A stretch of 64,000 nt of DNA from positions 1 to 64,000 of the forward strand of contig DF241092.1 in NCBI GenBank assembly GCA_000507305.1. Direction: 5' to 3'. The stretch comes from Breviolum minutum Mf 1.05b.01 (taxonomy: Eukaryota > Sar > Dinophyceae > Suessiales > Symbiodiniaceae). The notes under the pieces are model-generated. The model was not told where the DNA came from and did no database searches. It was given only the letters and a program-made list of their open reading frames with translations. Numbering within the stretch: position 1 is the stretch's first letter; the number at the start of each line of letters is the position of its first letter. Below are positions 11,757 through 23,287 of this stretch, piece after piece. Made by a program: the position numbers and the translations under genes.

Positions 11757-13609
11757 GCAGACCGAAAGCGAAGTCAAAGCGAAGGCAAAAGCGAAACCTA
11801 ATATGATGATGAATTGCTTTTGCAAGACAGAGCCCACGCCCAGCACAATAGATTGGAAGTAAGTAAACTGGGAGTAAGTAAACGGTGGTTCTTCAAACAG
11901 AGGGTTTGTGCATTTGGATGGGGAAAGACCAGCAGCAAAACTCCATTGATCATGGGGGCGCCTCTGATGAATAGGAGATTTCTTTGCATTCTTCTTATGA
12001 GGGACTGTACAACTATGACATGTGACTCTATCTCCATTTTCATGTGCTTTCATTTTGAGAAAACCATTAACAGAAAACCCTAAAATGTCTTTTAATGGAT
12101 TTTGACGAAACCGACTACCATCATGAAGTGTCACTTGTTTGGAACATTGGTGCTTCCCCGAATTGCAAATCATAAACCAGCAAACCACTAATTGTATCAT
12201 TGTATATTTGTAGAGTTTGATGAAAGTCAGTGTGCCATTTGTGGAAGATAGCACCCAATGGCCCCAACGGGAACGTTGATTTCACATGGTGAATGGTGGA
12301 AATGATCGACGGTCTACCATCAAACTGTGTATCACTGTGTCGTTTCAGAGAAGTGCCTTTATTTTCATGCAACCAATTCCATTCTTTTATTCATCTATTC
12401 AGTAGACATATCATAAAATGATATAGATCTATTTCTATTCATCTATATATGGCCATATATATACAATGGACACCTAGAAGACCATTGTTTGAGGAATCTC
12501 ACCCTGTAAATGGCGGGTTTATCTCCTCAAATAATGAGTCATTGCGGTTCGTTTCACACTTAAGTGTACAAAATATATCGAATTATGATCCTTTCAACTG
12601 AATATGAGTATCAATTATGTGGAGATTGTACAGCGACATATCTGTATATCAAATAATGAGTCTACGGATCTATGTCTACTTCATCCTATTTCTATTCCAA
12701 TTCCATGTTTGAAGACACGGACAGGACTGAAACATATGGGTCACTGAGGAGCCGTTCCAAGTCAGTTGGCGCATGGCGCCATACTCCTGGACGTGGCTTG
12801 ATGGAAGTGGATGGGTTGGCGAATATCTATGTTGGTTACAAAGGAATTAAAGGGCTATGAAATAAACTCATGTTTCTTCAAGAGAGGAACCTGATTGATC
12901 TCGCCAAACTAGATATGTTTGTTGCATTTTGTTGCATTTGCGAGTGAAGGATGCACTTCAAACATGGTTCGGTTCAGGGGGACAAGGCATGTCCGAGAAT
13001 GTAATATGGTCATGACTCATCAAGGCACTGTTGAGTTGAATTTTCTTAGTTCCAGTTCACTTCATAGACTGAAACTTTGGGGGTGTAGACTACTTCCCGT
13101 AATGTTGGAGTTTTCTAGTTTCATGACATTTCCGTTTTCGCATCTTTTGATCGCAGCATGAAATATCATATGTGAGTGAAAATATTGATTGTTAAATGCA
13201 GGCCCCTAAATTTTTAGAAAATGCACATTGGAAATACAGCTCGACACATCTTGATCCAAAAAGATATCTCAAATGAATTCAATTGAGATACAGAATATGT
13301 CTCTACAATCTCCACACATGTTTATTGAAAGATGACATATCACGCATATCATATATCCCACTGAGGTATTTCAGTGATCGTTTGGGGCCGCCGAGATCAG
13401 GTGCCACAAGGGAAGATCCCGTTGATTCAGAATGATTCCGCACCAATTTGGAATGATAATGATGGCATTTCTTATTGAAATGTATGCAGGTTTAGGTTGG
13501 GGTCCCTATGTATAGTGTTGCTTAAAGTAGGTATATCACTGGTTGGCTAGGATTTTTGTGATGGTCATGCATCAGCTGAAGGTGTGATTCTATCGCTAAT
13601 TTGCCTCAG
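11757..13609 (+). other. AT-rich stretch, no confident gene
   Basis: Only weak frame-open segments are visible (for example about 12715-12860 on +). Both strands have many stops, with no paired splice sites that extend a neighbouring frame. It may be the 3' region of the AlkB-like gene plus intron or intergenic sequence. Confidence 0.35.
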
Positions 13610-13733
13610 GAGTTGTGGAAAGAGAAGTCTCAAGTACTGCCAATCAATCTTCTTCCGCTCAATGTTTTGGAGTGCTCTCCTGAATGTTGGGACTTGCGTG
13701 ATGAAAGACAGTACAATACTACATGCCCTGCAG
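13610..13733 (+). CDS. exon, unknown product
   Basis: A 124 nt block with a CAG|G acceptor and a CAG|GTATGT donor. The frame includes ELWKEKSQVLPINLLPLN and then ECSPECWDLRDERQYN. The Cys and charged residues are unremarkable. It starts a run of + strand exons that leads to the terminal exon at 16474-16881 and may be the same gene, but joins were not traced. Confidence 0.45.
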
Positions 13734-14212
13734 GTATGTAGTCATTGATGTTTGTTGACACCTGCATCAGATATGCTCCACTCTCTCCAGCTTTAGACTT
13801 GGCAAGCTATCAATGTGATTATGTGTTTGGCTAGAGACTAGTTGCAGGTCAAAGACAATGCTCTGAATCTTGCTTCATGAACTGGTTGGCATTTGTTCCA
13901 GAAATTGGAGAAGTTTGTCCAAATACATTGATATGTGTTGATATCCTGAGTTGTTTTGTTTCTCAGTTGATTGGTGTAATCGATATGCATGTATAGTACA
14001 TGTTGGATTATATGGTTCTATATTGTATATGTTGGATTATATGGTTCTATATTGGATCATGCTTGTATGATTACAATATATTCATACATATGATATGATT
14101 ATATCAACATATATCAATGCCATATACCTGTTTGGATTAAAACATTACACACAGCAATTAATTTTTGAGATGTTTCTTCCATGTCATGGAGGTTATTGTT
14201 TCCTGAACCCAG

Positions 14213-14280
14213 GTACGATCCTGGCGAAGAGATGCGCAAAGACCGCAGAACCGCCAGGATTTTTTCCCACGGTTTGGCGG
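14213..14280 (+). CDS. exon, unknown product
   Basis: A 68 nt block lies between CCCAG|G and GCGG|GTCC. The favoured frame reads YDPGEEMRKDRRTARIFSHG; a second frame is also open. It is on the same strand as, and about 480 bp downstream of, the exon ending at 13733. Confidence 0.38.
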
Positions 14281-14694
14281 GTCCTTTGGGTCCTTTGAGT
14301 TTTGGTTTGTTGATGCTCTGACACTGATACTTTCAAGCTCTTAAGTTTATCTTCAATATTTGAAATAAGATAAGATGTGGGCAGGGGTCGGTCTAAACTC
14401 TTAAAGTTGTTTCCCTGTGTCATGGGGATGTTCATCAACCCAATGATATAAGATCCCATATTCCTATGGACACTTCCCCATAATAGCGACTCTTGACCCG
14501 TGTGGCACCTCTCAGACGCCTTGTGGACAATAAACTTTTTGGTTCACTTTTGTATTGGGGCATTAGCATGCATTGACCCTTAAATCTATTAGCAAGTCTT
14601 GATGCCTCAAAACTTGAAGGTGAAACAAAATTTCTTCTCTCCAAATTTGGCAATACGTTCTCTTGTAAAGGCAGCTATGTTTTTTTTTTGGCAG

Positions 14695-14772
14695 CTAACA
14701 TCCAACGGTGAGGAGATCGTTGTTGATGTGAGGCTGGGAGTTGCTTTTCGGGAGTTTGGCAGTGAAAATCAC
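14695..14772 (+). CDS. exon, unknown product
   Basis: A T-rich tract and GCAG acceptor precede 26 codons reading LTSNGEEIVVDVRLG then VAFREFGSENH, closed by a CAC|GTGTGA donor. The alternation of hydrophobic and charged residues suggests beta strands. The 78 nt length is divisible by three. Confidence 0.45.
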
Positions 14773-15725
14773 GTGTGACTTATGACCACTTATTTGTTAG
14801 ATTCGTTAGATGTTTTGTTGTGAGCAAATGATGAGTTTAAGAATATGTTGGAAAGACATAACATGTTCAAAGTCTTTTGTTTGACGATGGGTTGTTCGTT
14901 CCGATTTCTGTGGATGAAGGGAAATTAGGAGGGCACTGTCTGTGAACACAAAGGGAGCTTTTGCAACATTGACTTCTGGCAAACAAAATATCTTAATTGT
15001 ATGTATGCACAATAGATCATTAGACCTACATGAATTTGTCTTTTTCCAGTTGCACAGCTGTGAAATAACGTATAATGTAGGAGTGGTTAAATGGTTCAAA
15101 ACTTCATGGTGAGTTGCATGTCTCCTGGCTACTTGGGTTTGCTTGCACAAAGTGCTTTGTTTGGAGGTATATGGCAAATCCTGGTGGCTTCTGAACAAGC
15201 AGCTGACGCCGCCAACGCATTCAGAAGTTCGACATGTGCAACAATAGAGGTTTGGTGCGTCACATCATCGCTATCATCATCACCATCAGTTGCTTTGGTT
15301 ACCAATTTTGGTACGTCCATGGGTTTTGTGTGCACTGCAGTTTGTCAAAATGGTAGCACCCACACATACACACTTAGATTGAGGTAATGAAGATGTGAAA
15401 ATCGTTTGAACTCCAGCTGTTTCACTGTAGCTGGATCTGGTATGGTCATCAATCAACTAGTTTTGCATTATTATCCAGACCCCTTAATGTTCCTATTTAG
15501 ATAATAAAGCCACTCCGGACGCGAAGGTAGATGATGGGTTATGAAGGGAAAAACACTTTCTAGGATATCACTTGGTAGGCTCAAGTCGTGTTTTAAGTGC
15601 AAAACTTGCGTAACATGGTGGGATTATTTGCTGTAAATCAAATGCCAGTGCCATCCAATTTTGAATGCTGAAGCAATCGCTAAATGCAGCGGTCTTTTCA
15701 CGATTCGTTGCATCTCTCTGTACAG
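14773..15725 (+). other. mostly intron, one weak exon candidate
   Basis: A frame-open stretch at about 15085-15390 (including LVASEQAADAANAFRSS) could contain an exon, but no frame-consistent pair of splice sites was found. The remainder shows no gene. Confidence 0.25.
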
Positions 15726-15900
15726 ATCTGGATTGCCAGCTGTGATCTGGCCCGGAAGGGAGCATTTGACTATGCTGCAAAGTGTCAATTCAGAATCCCA
15801 AGGATGCGATGTTTCAAAACTTTGCAAAGGGACAAGTTTCGCAAGTTGACAAAAGGGAAGCATATGATGCTTGCTTTGTATTTGACATTGATTGAGTATT
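15726..15900 (+). CDS. exon, unknown basic/aromatic protein segment
   Basis: After a TACAG acceptor the frame reads IWIASCDLARKGAFDYAAK, then CQFRIPRMRCFKTLQR and DKFRKLTKGKHMM. The richness in Lys/Arg and Cys is unlike the flanking intron. The 3' border is not certain, because the frame runs on to 15960. Confidence 0.4.
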
Positions 15901-16240
15901 TCCATATTTTTTCATATGTCTTCCAAAGAATCAAAGGGCAACTTCTTCCAGAGAAGCTTTGAAGTTCACAGATGTCAGATGCTCCCTCAATGATTTGCCG
16001 GGCGCTGTGTACAGGGAGACTTGAAGGATGTGTTTGCCAATGACTGAAGGGCAAAAAAGAGTCATGTCTGAAGATTCACAGTGTCCGAGTCCAATCTAAG
16101 CATGTAAGTAATGAATGACGAGGTAACGTATGAAGAGAAACACATATTCCGGCATCAGGATGCACGGGTACATTGTACATACATTCATATTACAAAGCTT
16201 CGGTTCAAAGTTCTAAAGAGAAAACACCAACGCCGAAACA

Positions 16241-16318
16241 CCAAGATGCATGTTGGTCAACGGGTCCGTGGTACACAGTGGCGGTGCAGATGCTTTGATG
16301 TATTTGTGACGTCATAAA
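16241..16318 (+). CDS. possible small exon
   Basis: The frame reads MHVGQRVRGTQWRCRCFD over a short GC-richer patch before a long AT tract. Splice borders are ambiguous. It could precede the terminal exon at 16474. Confidence 0.25.
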
Positions 16319-16359
16319 TCAAAGCATTGAGGCTGGTCTATCAATCCTTTTGGTTTATA

Positions 16360-16470
16360 ATTTATTATATAATATATATTGTATATATTATATATTATAT
16401 ATTATATCTTGTATATTATTTATTTTATATTGTATATTATATATTTCGATTTATTTTATATTATATATTA
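16360..16470 (+). repeat. TATAT-rich tract ending at a splice acceptor
   Basis: About 110 bp of imperfect TATTATATAT repeat lead directly into the AATAG acceptor of the exon at 16474. A similar tract follows the gene at about 17060-17215. Confidence 0.8.
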
Positions 16471-16473
16471 ATA

Positions 16474-16881
16474 GAAGAAGCCAATGAGACCAAGCCTGAG
16501 CCAACTGAGGCTGTTCTACCTGAAGCTCCTGAGTCAGACGTAACTGGCTCAGATGTGGCAATTGGAGATGTAGTGATCACTACAGCCAAGAAGTTTAAGG
16601 ATTCGCTCCATGACCAGAAAGGCAAAATCGTGGGAATTTTGAGCAAGCAATACAAAATTGAAATGCTCACCGGCACAGCTTTGGGAGAAATCAAGAAGTT
16701 TGACAAAACAGCTGTCCGAAAGGAGGAGTCACAGAAAGCTGATCCCAAGGATACAGCTCCAGGTGACGAGAAAAGGCCAGCTGAAACTCCCGTGGAAGCA
16801 GAGCCAGATGCGAAGCGTCTGAGATCAGAAGATAAGGCCAAGGAGTTGTTTGGAGACGACAATTTGGATGAGATTAAGTGA
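16474..16881 (+). CDS. terminal exon, KOW-like segment and acidic/basic tail
   Basis: About 135 codons run from an AATAG acceptor to a TGA stop. An acidic, proline-rich start (ETKPEPTEAVLPEAPESD) leads into GDVVITTAKKFKDSLHDQ, KGKIVGILSKQYKIEML and TGTALGEIKKFDK. The pattern GD-VV...KGK-VGI...YKIEML resembles a KOW/SH3-like barrel. The tail is rich in K, E and P (KRLRSEDKAKELFGDDN). From memory, similar tails end the long repeated proteins of Symbiodiniaceae, which would relate this locus to the 33.7-46.3 kb cluster. That link is inference. Confidence 0.65.
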   Translation, partial: EEANETKPEPTEAVLPEAPESDVTGSDVAIGDVVITTAKKFKDSLHDQKGKIVGILSKQYKIEMLTGTALGEIKKFDKTAVRKEESQKADPKDTAPGDEKRPAETPVEAEPDAKRLRSEDKAKELFGDDNLDEIK

Positions 16882-17059
16882 AGATAGATGGCTAGAAGAC
16901 GAAATATCGGCGCGCAGCAGAAAAATGTGGGTGTAAGCAGGTATGGGCGGGAGCTATACATAGAAGAATATTCTCCAATATTAATATTAAATAATCTTTA
17001 AGACCCATTTATAAGCCAGAACATATATTAACATGATTGCATAAACCTCCCAACATTTT

Positions 17060-17215
17060 GCACAAAATATTATATATTATATCATTTATTATATATTATA
17101 TATTATATCTTATATATTGTATATTATATATTGTATATTATATCTTATATATTGTATGTTATATATTGTATATTATATAATTTATTTTATATATTGTATA
17201 TTACATATATTGTTT
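17060..17215 (+). repeat. TATAT-rich tract
   Basis: Imperfect repeats of TATTATATATTGTA lie about 180 bp downstream of the stop at 16881. No coding potential; the open frame through it is due to composition. Confidence 0.8.
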
Positions 17216-17358
17216 ACGTTAAATATAAATATATATTTTTTTTTTCAGTCATCACTGTTTTTGGTGGTTTTTCCCTTTGAAACATTTTTAAACCTTGATT
17301 TATTTCATGTTACTTGTACAACAAAAACATCTCGCACATTTGTTTTCCACTCGTGCAG

Positions 17359-17761
17359 CCGCTCTGCGTCGTCTTTGAAACGAGTTGCCGGGGCCGCCGT
17401 TCGTTGCGGAACGCGTTGGACGAGGCAAGGGAACTATCCTGGTGACCTAATCTATCGGGTGATTGAAGGGAGTCAGGGATGATAGTGACAATGATGTATC
17501 CATGTTTTTTCTGACTCTAAATTCATCTAAAGTCATATCTATTGATTAATTATGAAAACTATTTTTTGATATCTTTTTTGAACTATAGACAATCTTTATA
17601 TCTAATGATATCCAGATGGTTAAGTAAATATATATATATATATAGTTTCTGGGAGTTTCAAAATTTACCAAACTGACCCAGTGACGTTGAGGTACGATGG
17701 CCTCGCGTTTGGTGGCCGTGCCATGTTCGCAGCTGGCCACACGTCAACAAGACTCCCTGCA
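17359..17761 (+). CDS. two exons, possible PWWP-like segment
   Basis: Exon 17359-17458 (GTGCAG acceptor, CGG|GT donor, phase 0) encodes RSASSLKRVAGAAVRCGTRW and then RQGNYPGDLIYR. Exon 17692-17761 (GAG|G acceptor, CAG|GTAGGT donor) has three open frames. The frame matching phase 0 gives VRWPRVWWPCHV, so the junction reads PGDLIYRVRWPRVWWPCHV, reminiscent of PWWP chromatin-reader domains. The alternatives YDGLAFGGRAMFAAGH and MASRLVAVPCSQLATRQ are equally open, so the call is tentative. The following intron carries a family A element 14 bp after the donor. Confidence 0.4.
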
Positions 17762-17775
17762 GGTAGGTGATGTGG

Positions 17776-17893
17776 TACTGTTGACACGGCGCAAGAATCC
17801 TGGACAAGTTGAGGTTGGTAGTTTATCCCAATTTGTTTATAGGGGGCTTATATATCCCAGGTGGTTGTTTGGGATTTCTGAACCATCAACAGT
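17776..17893 (+). mobile_element. family A inverted-repeat element
   Basis: The left end is diverged (TACTGTTGACA). The right end GGGATTTCTGAACCATCAAC is typical, and the core matches the copy at 56101 (TTGGTAGTTTATCCCA, CCCAGGTGGTTGTTTGGG). It sits in an intron close to the donor at 17762. Confidence 0.65.
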
Positions 17894-18016
17894 ATTGTTT
17901 TGCCTTGAAATTTGCCAAATTTCTCGAAGATGGGAGGAGTTTTGAGGATGTTGTATCTTGTGACATGGCAATGGGGCAATGGATACAGCTTTTGGGGTCA
18001 CACGTGTTTAAGACAG

Positions 18017-18080
18017 GCTATTGTCAACAAACATGTACAGGATCCTGTTTGGAGCCCAGCGGAAGAGCCCTTGAGTCAGG
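18017..18080 (+). CDS. exon, unknown product
   Basis: A 64 nt block lies between GACAG|G and CAGG|GT. The frame reads AIVNKHVQDPVWSPAEEPLS. Clean borders and a single open frame support it; the product is unrecognised. Confidence 0.4.
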
Positions 18081-18138
18081 GTGGCAGGATGAATTTGGAT
18101 CAATCCTTCATTTGTTCATTTTTATTTAGATGATCATC

Positions 18139-18229
18139 TGGGTGGTGGTTTCAAAAAAAAATCACCACTATTTGGGGAAGATTCCCATTTTGACTAATAT
18201 TTTTCAAAGGGGTTGAAACCACCAACTAG
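18139..18229 (+). mobile_element. family B inverted-repeat element
   Basis: The ends CTGGGTGGTGGTTTCAAA and TTGAAACCACCAACTAG are inverted, with the core CTATTTGGGGAAGATTCCC. Confidence 0.75.
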
Positions 18230-18613
18230 TCATCCATTTGTGTTCGATGCTGTGCATCAGGATGTTCACGTGACTTTGTTTATTTGTGATACTAGAGCAG
18301 AAAATTATCATGATGTGTTCGCTGCTGCATGATGACTCTCCATTTTTCCCAAACCAATGTGAAACACATGTTCATGTAGCATGAATCATAGATAACGGGT
18401 CCACAGTTGCGGTGCTGATGAAATAGTATTGGGAATCAAACCTGGCCATCTTGTTTGTTCACGATTCATGCCAAGGAAATCCAATTGGTACTAATGATTT
18501 CTTCAATCAAAGAATATCAACAGATCTTCGTTGCCCTTGATTTCCCACAAAACAAACAATAGATTCTGATCTTAATTAATGGTACATATTTCGATTCATA
18601 GAAGTATTCTGTA

Positions 18614-18689
18614 CCAGGTGATTCAAAAGTCACCTAAAATTAGGATGGTGATTCGTGACCCTTAAAAAGGGGTTTTTCGTGACCTCCAG
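18614..18689 (+). mobile_element. family I inverted-repeat element ending at a splice acceptor
   Basis: The left end CCAGGTGA and right end TCGTGACCTCCAG flank a core with CCCTTAAAAAGGGG. The right end forms the AG acceptor of the exon at 18690. The second copy, at 19553-19653, starts at a donor. Confidence 0.5.
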
Positions 18690-19557
18690 GGCAAGATTTT
18701 TCCCACGGAGCTTCAGCTGCTTCCAGATACCAAAATCTCCAAGTCTAAGGCCTTAAGAGAGCTCAACTCGACTCAGACTTCTACAGAGAGGGGTTTGCAA
18801 CGCTGGGAGCAGGCGGGATTTTTGTTGGGGAAATCCATAGAAAATCTAACATGGACAATGAGATGAGATGTGATTGTTGGCATCATTGGGGTTGTCCTAG
18901 GTATATCGATGGCTTTTTGAGTTGGATTTGGCAAACCGAATGAGAATGCAGCGGAACGTGAAAACACCCCGCAAAGTGACCGATCACTCAACACTCGCAT
19001 TTCAGCGTAAAACACTTAGCTAAGCGTTGAAAAGCGATGATAAATCCTTTGCAAATATGTTTGCATGCGCCAAACCGTGTTATATTCTGAAAGATAGAGA
19101 TACACACGCATTAGAAAAACAAAGTATGATAAAGTATGTAAATAAATGCCATCAATCATCATGATCTCTAGTGCAAGTTTGGCACAACTACCCTACGGAG
19201 TGCGTCGAAGGCCCACTTGGTTTCCGCTTTGGATGTCCTCAACGAGTACCAACGATCTCGTCGTGCACGGGTTTTTGGCTCTCTCGTTACTACCTCAGTT
19301 TGAAAAAACGGCAGCATCAAGGAAGATTGGAGTTCCTTTTCTTTTAAAGCTCAAGGAAAGATGTAATGTTACTAATATATACTTTTACTAATATATATGT
19401 TCTTTGGTTTTTAGATATAGTTGCAGAGTTGCTACTTAATTTTGTAGGGCCTGTAGGGTTTCACGGATGTTCTCCCTTGCCCGAGGGAGACTTTGGGCCT
19501 TCCTTTCGGCGCTCCTACAAGAATGACCCAAGGAACCAGGGGTCCAGGTTCTTCCAA
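18690..19557 (+). CDS. four-exon gene fragment, unknown product
   Basis: Exons 18690-18812, 18901-18975, 19172-19270 (or 19278) and 19448-19557 lie head to tail. The first intron (18813-18900, 88 nt) fits phase 0 only with a GC donor (GAGCAG|GCGGG). Protein pieces in order are GKIFPTELQLLPDTKISKS, RELNSTQTSTERGLQRWEQ, VYRWLFELDLANRMRMQRN, KAHLVSALDVLNEYQRSRR and GFHGCSPLPEGDFGPSFRRS, followed by YKNDPRNQGSRFFQ. Joining the third exon to the fourth in phase also favours a GC donor (19279). The last exon ends at a family I element. No family is recognised. Confidence 0.55.
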
Positions 19558-19653
19558 GTGACCCTTTAAAGGATGTTTTTAAGTGACCCCCCTGAAAAAG
19601 GGGTTGAGTAAGTTAAGTGACCTCAATTTGGGGTATCAAAAGGTCACTTGGAA
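19553..19653 (+). mobile_element. family I inverted-repeat element starting at a splice donor
   Basis: TCCAAGTGACC at the left mirrors GGTCACTTGGA at the right, with CCCCCCTGAAAAAGGGG inside. The donor GT of the exon ending at 19557 lies inside the left repeat, so the intron starts within the element. Confidence 0.7.
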
Positions 19654-22481
19654 GCTGTTTTTTTGTTATTTCATTTGAAGGGTTATTTGAGATATACCAA
19701 GTGATTGTAACTTCACAGAGATTCATTTGGGATCATTAAGTCTCTACTAAAGCGCAGTATATCAACCAATTTTGATGTTGGTGTTTGACATTGTTCAAGT
19801 TGATTTTGATGAGATCTTTTTGGACATTGGAGGCGCAGACTTCAGAGGGTCAAACACCTTCCAGTATCACGTCAAACATGTTGCCATCTGGATTTTCCAG
19901 CGATTTAATTTGAATTAAGTTGTTTCATTGATTTTGTAAACATGAAGCGAAATCAGTTCAATTTACCTTTCCCATCATTGATGTAACATGTTCTTGTAAG
20001 ACATGCATCTCTTGAAATCTCTTGAAGTTTCTAGCCACCTTTCCAGATGGCTGCCATGCGAAGGACACGCATGTGCGAGCTCTTGAAGAGTTGGCTTCGG
20101 GCCAATGCGAATTGCCATTCCTTACCTGAAGAGGAGGCCCTGGGGAGTTATGGATTTCATGAACGCTGTGTTCATACACATAAATCATCATAAATCTGTG
20201 ATTTGATATACACGAAACATTCAGAGATTTATTTGATGATATGTTCTTCTTCATGGCACACATTTTGAATCATGTTGGAACCTGCTCCCCAAAACCACTG
20301 GCTTTAGCATTTGATGAGGAATCTTTGTTGGATACTTGCGATCGTGTCCATGTTGTGTGCTTTTGGTGGTGACTCACGCGTTCGTCAGGTACGATCGATG
20401 TGCGGCCTTTGTCGGGACATCCTTAGCCATCCGCAACTTTTTCCAGCCACTTGGTGTCAACATTTTGAAGTTTTAAGTTTAGGTCCATGAACCCTGGGAT
20501 GGTGAATGGCAAGGTTGGTATCACTTTTGGCGAAGTCAAATCTCCATACACTCTCAACGGATGCAACATGAAGTTTGGATCTGAATATGAACGCTTGTTC
20601 ACTCCTTTCCTTGATCGACGCATTGTTCGCAACCTTGTTTGTTGCACAAACGTGTTGTTTGCGACGTTTTACGGGGAATCTCAGGCCAAAAATCCTCAGA
20701 GTTTTATGAAGAGCATTGCAGATGCAACTTGGCGACAGAACAATCACCCAAGAGCTTCCATATTTCCATGAGGTTTGTTGTGACTTGGAGTTCCAGATAT
20801 TTGATATGTAGAGTATCAATCAAGCATTTATATTAGCATCTATCATCTTTTCAGAATGTTTTATAAAATGGTTATGGAATCTCGTGATAAAGCACCTTAC
20901 GTTTGATCCTTATTGTTTTGCTTCTTTGCGTCTCTTCCGTTGGTCTCCTGCCTGGAATATCTCCAGGTCTATGACCATTTACAATGGCAGTTGCAAGAGG
21001 TGGTTCTGCTGTTTTTGGGGGTGAAGATCGGGATAGCAGAGTAGCAGTCACTCAAAAGTGCTATTTCATAACTGATTGGGTCAGTTGATAAGTAGTTTTC
21101 GGTCATAGAATGGTCAGTGCATGTTTCACTTTTCGAATTTTATTAGATAGTATGATAGTACTGTAGTGTGCGATTCTCCAACACCACCATTACTGGCACA
21201 GCTGGTACCACTGGTACAATCACTTTTTACGTTTCTTAATTTCCTTGTCATCAAAGCCAGCATCATCATGATCACCGTCATCATTGTCAGCATCAATCTT
21301 TGCGCTGTTTTCATACTGCCACTTTGTATTTCATGATACTTCCCTGCGTGTGCATATAGGAGCGATGTGTTTCAGTTCACTAGTGCCTGGATCTATCGCC
21401 AACATGGCAGTGCAATGTTTCTTACAACAACGGAAGACGGAAGACACTATCACGTACAGTAATATATAGTTCACCTCCACATGTGTAACTTCCTTCTCTT
21501 CGGGTTTGCCATTCTAAATTGACAATAATAAGTGCTCGTGGCGTTACTATATACTTTGGGATAAGTACGTGCTATTGTTTCTATCTTTGTTGAAAGTTGC
21601 ACTGGATAGAGCGCTCTGCTTCTTTAAGCATTTATACGTTTACTTCGTTCAAGTCTTGAGTAGAGAACTGACAGGTGTTAGAGAAAGATCGTAGCTGTGC
21701 TGAGCTGGTCAGAGGACTCAGTCGAAAGGTGCAGTAGGGGATGCAGGAAGTCAAAACAATGGCTGAATCACACCTCCTGTATCCTCCTGTGTACAGTAGT
21801 AGTAGGAAACTTCAAATCTCATTTATCATGATTATCACGACATTATTATCCTGCGAGGTTGCGCAACTCAGCACAAATGGCCATCTGGAAAAACAAAGGG
21901 CTCTGAAAGATGTCGTGTATTCGTGTTTTCTTTTCAAAGAACCGAGGCACAACGGATCTTATCAATGAGTCGGAACTTGGTCACTGACACCATCACTTAT
22001 TTGTTGTTAGGAGCCTCAAAAGGAAGGGGTTGGACACGGGAAGAAAGTGAGACTTCACGAAATTTCTGGATGCTTGAAGATGGAATGGAAATTCTTGAGT
22101 TGTTTCTCTTGATTAAAACAGTTTCATGAACTGGTCTGTGCTTGTTAACATCATGTGGTGCCTGTTGGTGCTGGTCAGATAGAAGCTGAAAGAAGCTTGC
22201 GATTGAATTACAGTTTGCAGCTGTCACGCATGTTTTGGATCGTTTTTTGTTGCCGGCCAGAAAATTACCAGAAACCGTCATTGGATGATCTTGGATGCCA
22301 GAAACGGCACCATACACCATTCCAACCTTTGCAATTAAATTAACAATTTTTTTTTGTGAGAAATCTATATTGACAAGGTATACACTATCGTGATCAATGT
22401 CTTATTTATGATCAACTCCAGCAAAATGGATCAAAATGGACCAAACCCTTGGGATGATTGGAAACCACGCATGTCTTTCAG
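19654..22481 (+). other. long stretch with only weak exon candidates
   Basis: Possible + strand exons lie at about 20040-20130 (MRRTRMCELLKSWLRANAN) and 20487-20771 (YTLNGCNMKFGSEYERLF). Neither has convincing splice partners. The remainder is AT-rich. A tRNA-like stretch near 21604-21670 was considered and rejected. Confidence 0.25.
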
Positions 22482-22530
22482 GCTTGGACCCAGCGACCTG
22501 AAAGATACGGATGTCGGGAGCCGCAGCTGT
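22482..22530 (+). CDS. possible short exon
   Basis: After a TTTCAG|G acceptor two frames are open (LGPSDLKDTDVGSRS or AWTQRPERYGCREPQ). The GC content is clearly higher than in the flanks. The frame cannot be chosen. Confidence 0.3.
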
Positions 22531-22882
22531 AACTTTCATCACGCAGGAATTGAACCTTAATCACAATTCTGATGTTTTTTTCATGTCAGTTTTCGGGGGT
22601 GTACCGTGAAAGTGGATGGTACTTGTACAATGCACTCCCAAGAGTTGTAAGAAGTTTGTATTTCTTGATGATTGATGAGATACAGACACATGATGTAACA
22701 ATATGCATGTCTATTCTGTACCAATGTGTATACAGAGTATTTTTTCATAGACTCCCTGACATGTTGGATTTGTGTGTCATGTGACAAGAGAGGCAAAGGA
22801 ACTCAAGACAGAGAGAAAAGGCTGTCGCAGTAGATGTACTCGGAGAAAGATACATTTCGCTGCGTTTTTGGTTTCCCCGTAG

Positions 22883-22997
22883 TATCTTGTCAGCTAATCA
22901 GGCCACAATCAGAAAAATGTTGTGCTCTTATGACATTGACATGGCAATGACAACGGTCCCACGGCTTGGATTCGCTGAGGGCATGCCTTCCATGGAG
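22883..22997 (+). CDS. exon, unknown product
   Basis: A 115 nt block runs from a CGTAG acceptor to a GGAG|GTAGTG donor. The frame reads ILSANQATIRKMLCSYDIDM then TTVPRLGFAEGMPSME. Regular composition and borders support an exon. The frame stays open to about 23110 if the donor is not used. Confidence 0.45.
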
Positions 22998-23226
22998 GTA
23001 GTGAAGCTTTGGCAATCCTTGCCCAATGAGGGTCATCCAATGCTGCTTAGTTTGAAAACTTTGGAGTGGATCAACCTTTGTCGTGTTTATTGTGAATTAA
23101 TACGAACATTTATACATCAAAACCATTCAAAACCTGGCACAGATATATATACATATTATACTTTACATTGATTCCACCCCTGGGCATCCACCGAAATCCT
23201 CCTCAAAATTCCCATGAAAATCCCAG

Positions 23227-23287
23227 GCCGCATCGGAAAGATCCGGCATTGCAAAAGTTGATGAGCGAGGCGGAAGCATCCTTTGCG
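23227..23287 (+). CDS. short exon, unknown product
   Basis: A 61 nt block between CCCAG|G and TGCG|GTAGCGG. The frame reads AASERSGIAKVDERGGSILC. Confidence 0.4.

Noticed and set aside
17697-17945. 82-codon frame starting MASRLVAVPCSQL
   Set aside because: Its second half runs through the donor CTGCAG|GTAGGT and a family A element, so it cannot be a single coding exon.
21604-21670. tRNA-like stretch (GCACTGGATAGAGCGCTCTG... and TTCAAGTC)
   Set aside because: It faintly resembles A and B boxes, but acceptor, D and T stems do not pair and no 3' partner was found. At most it is a tRNA-derived relic.
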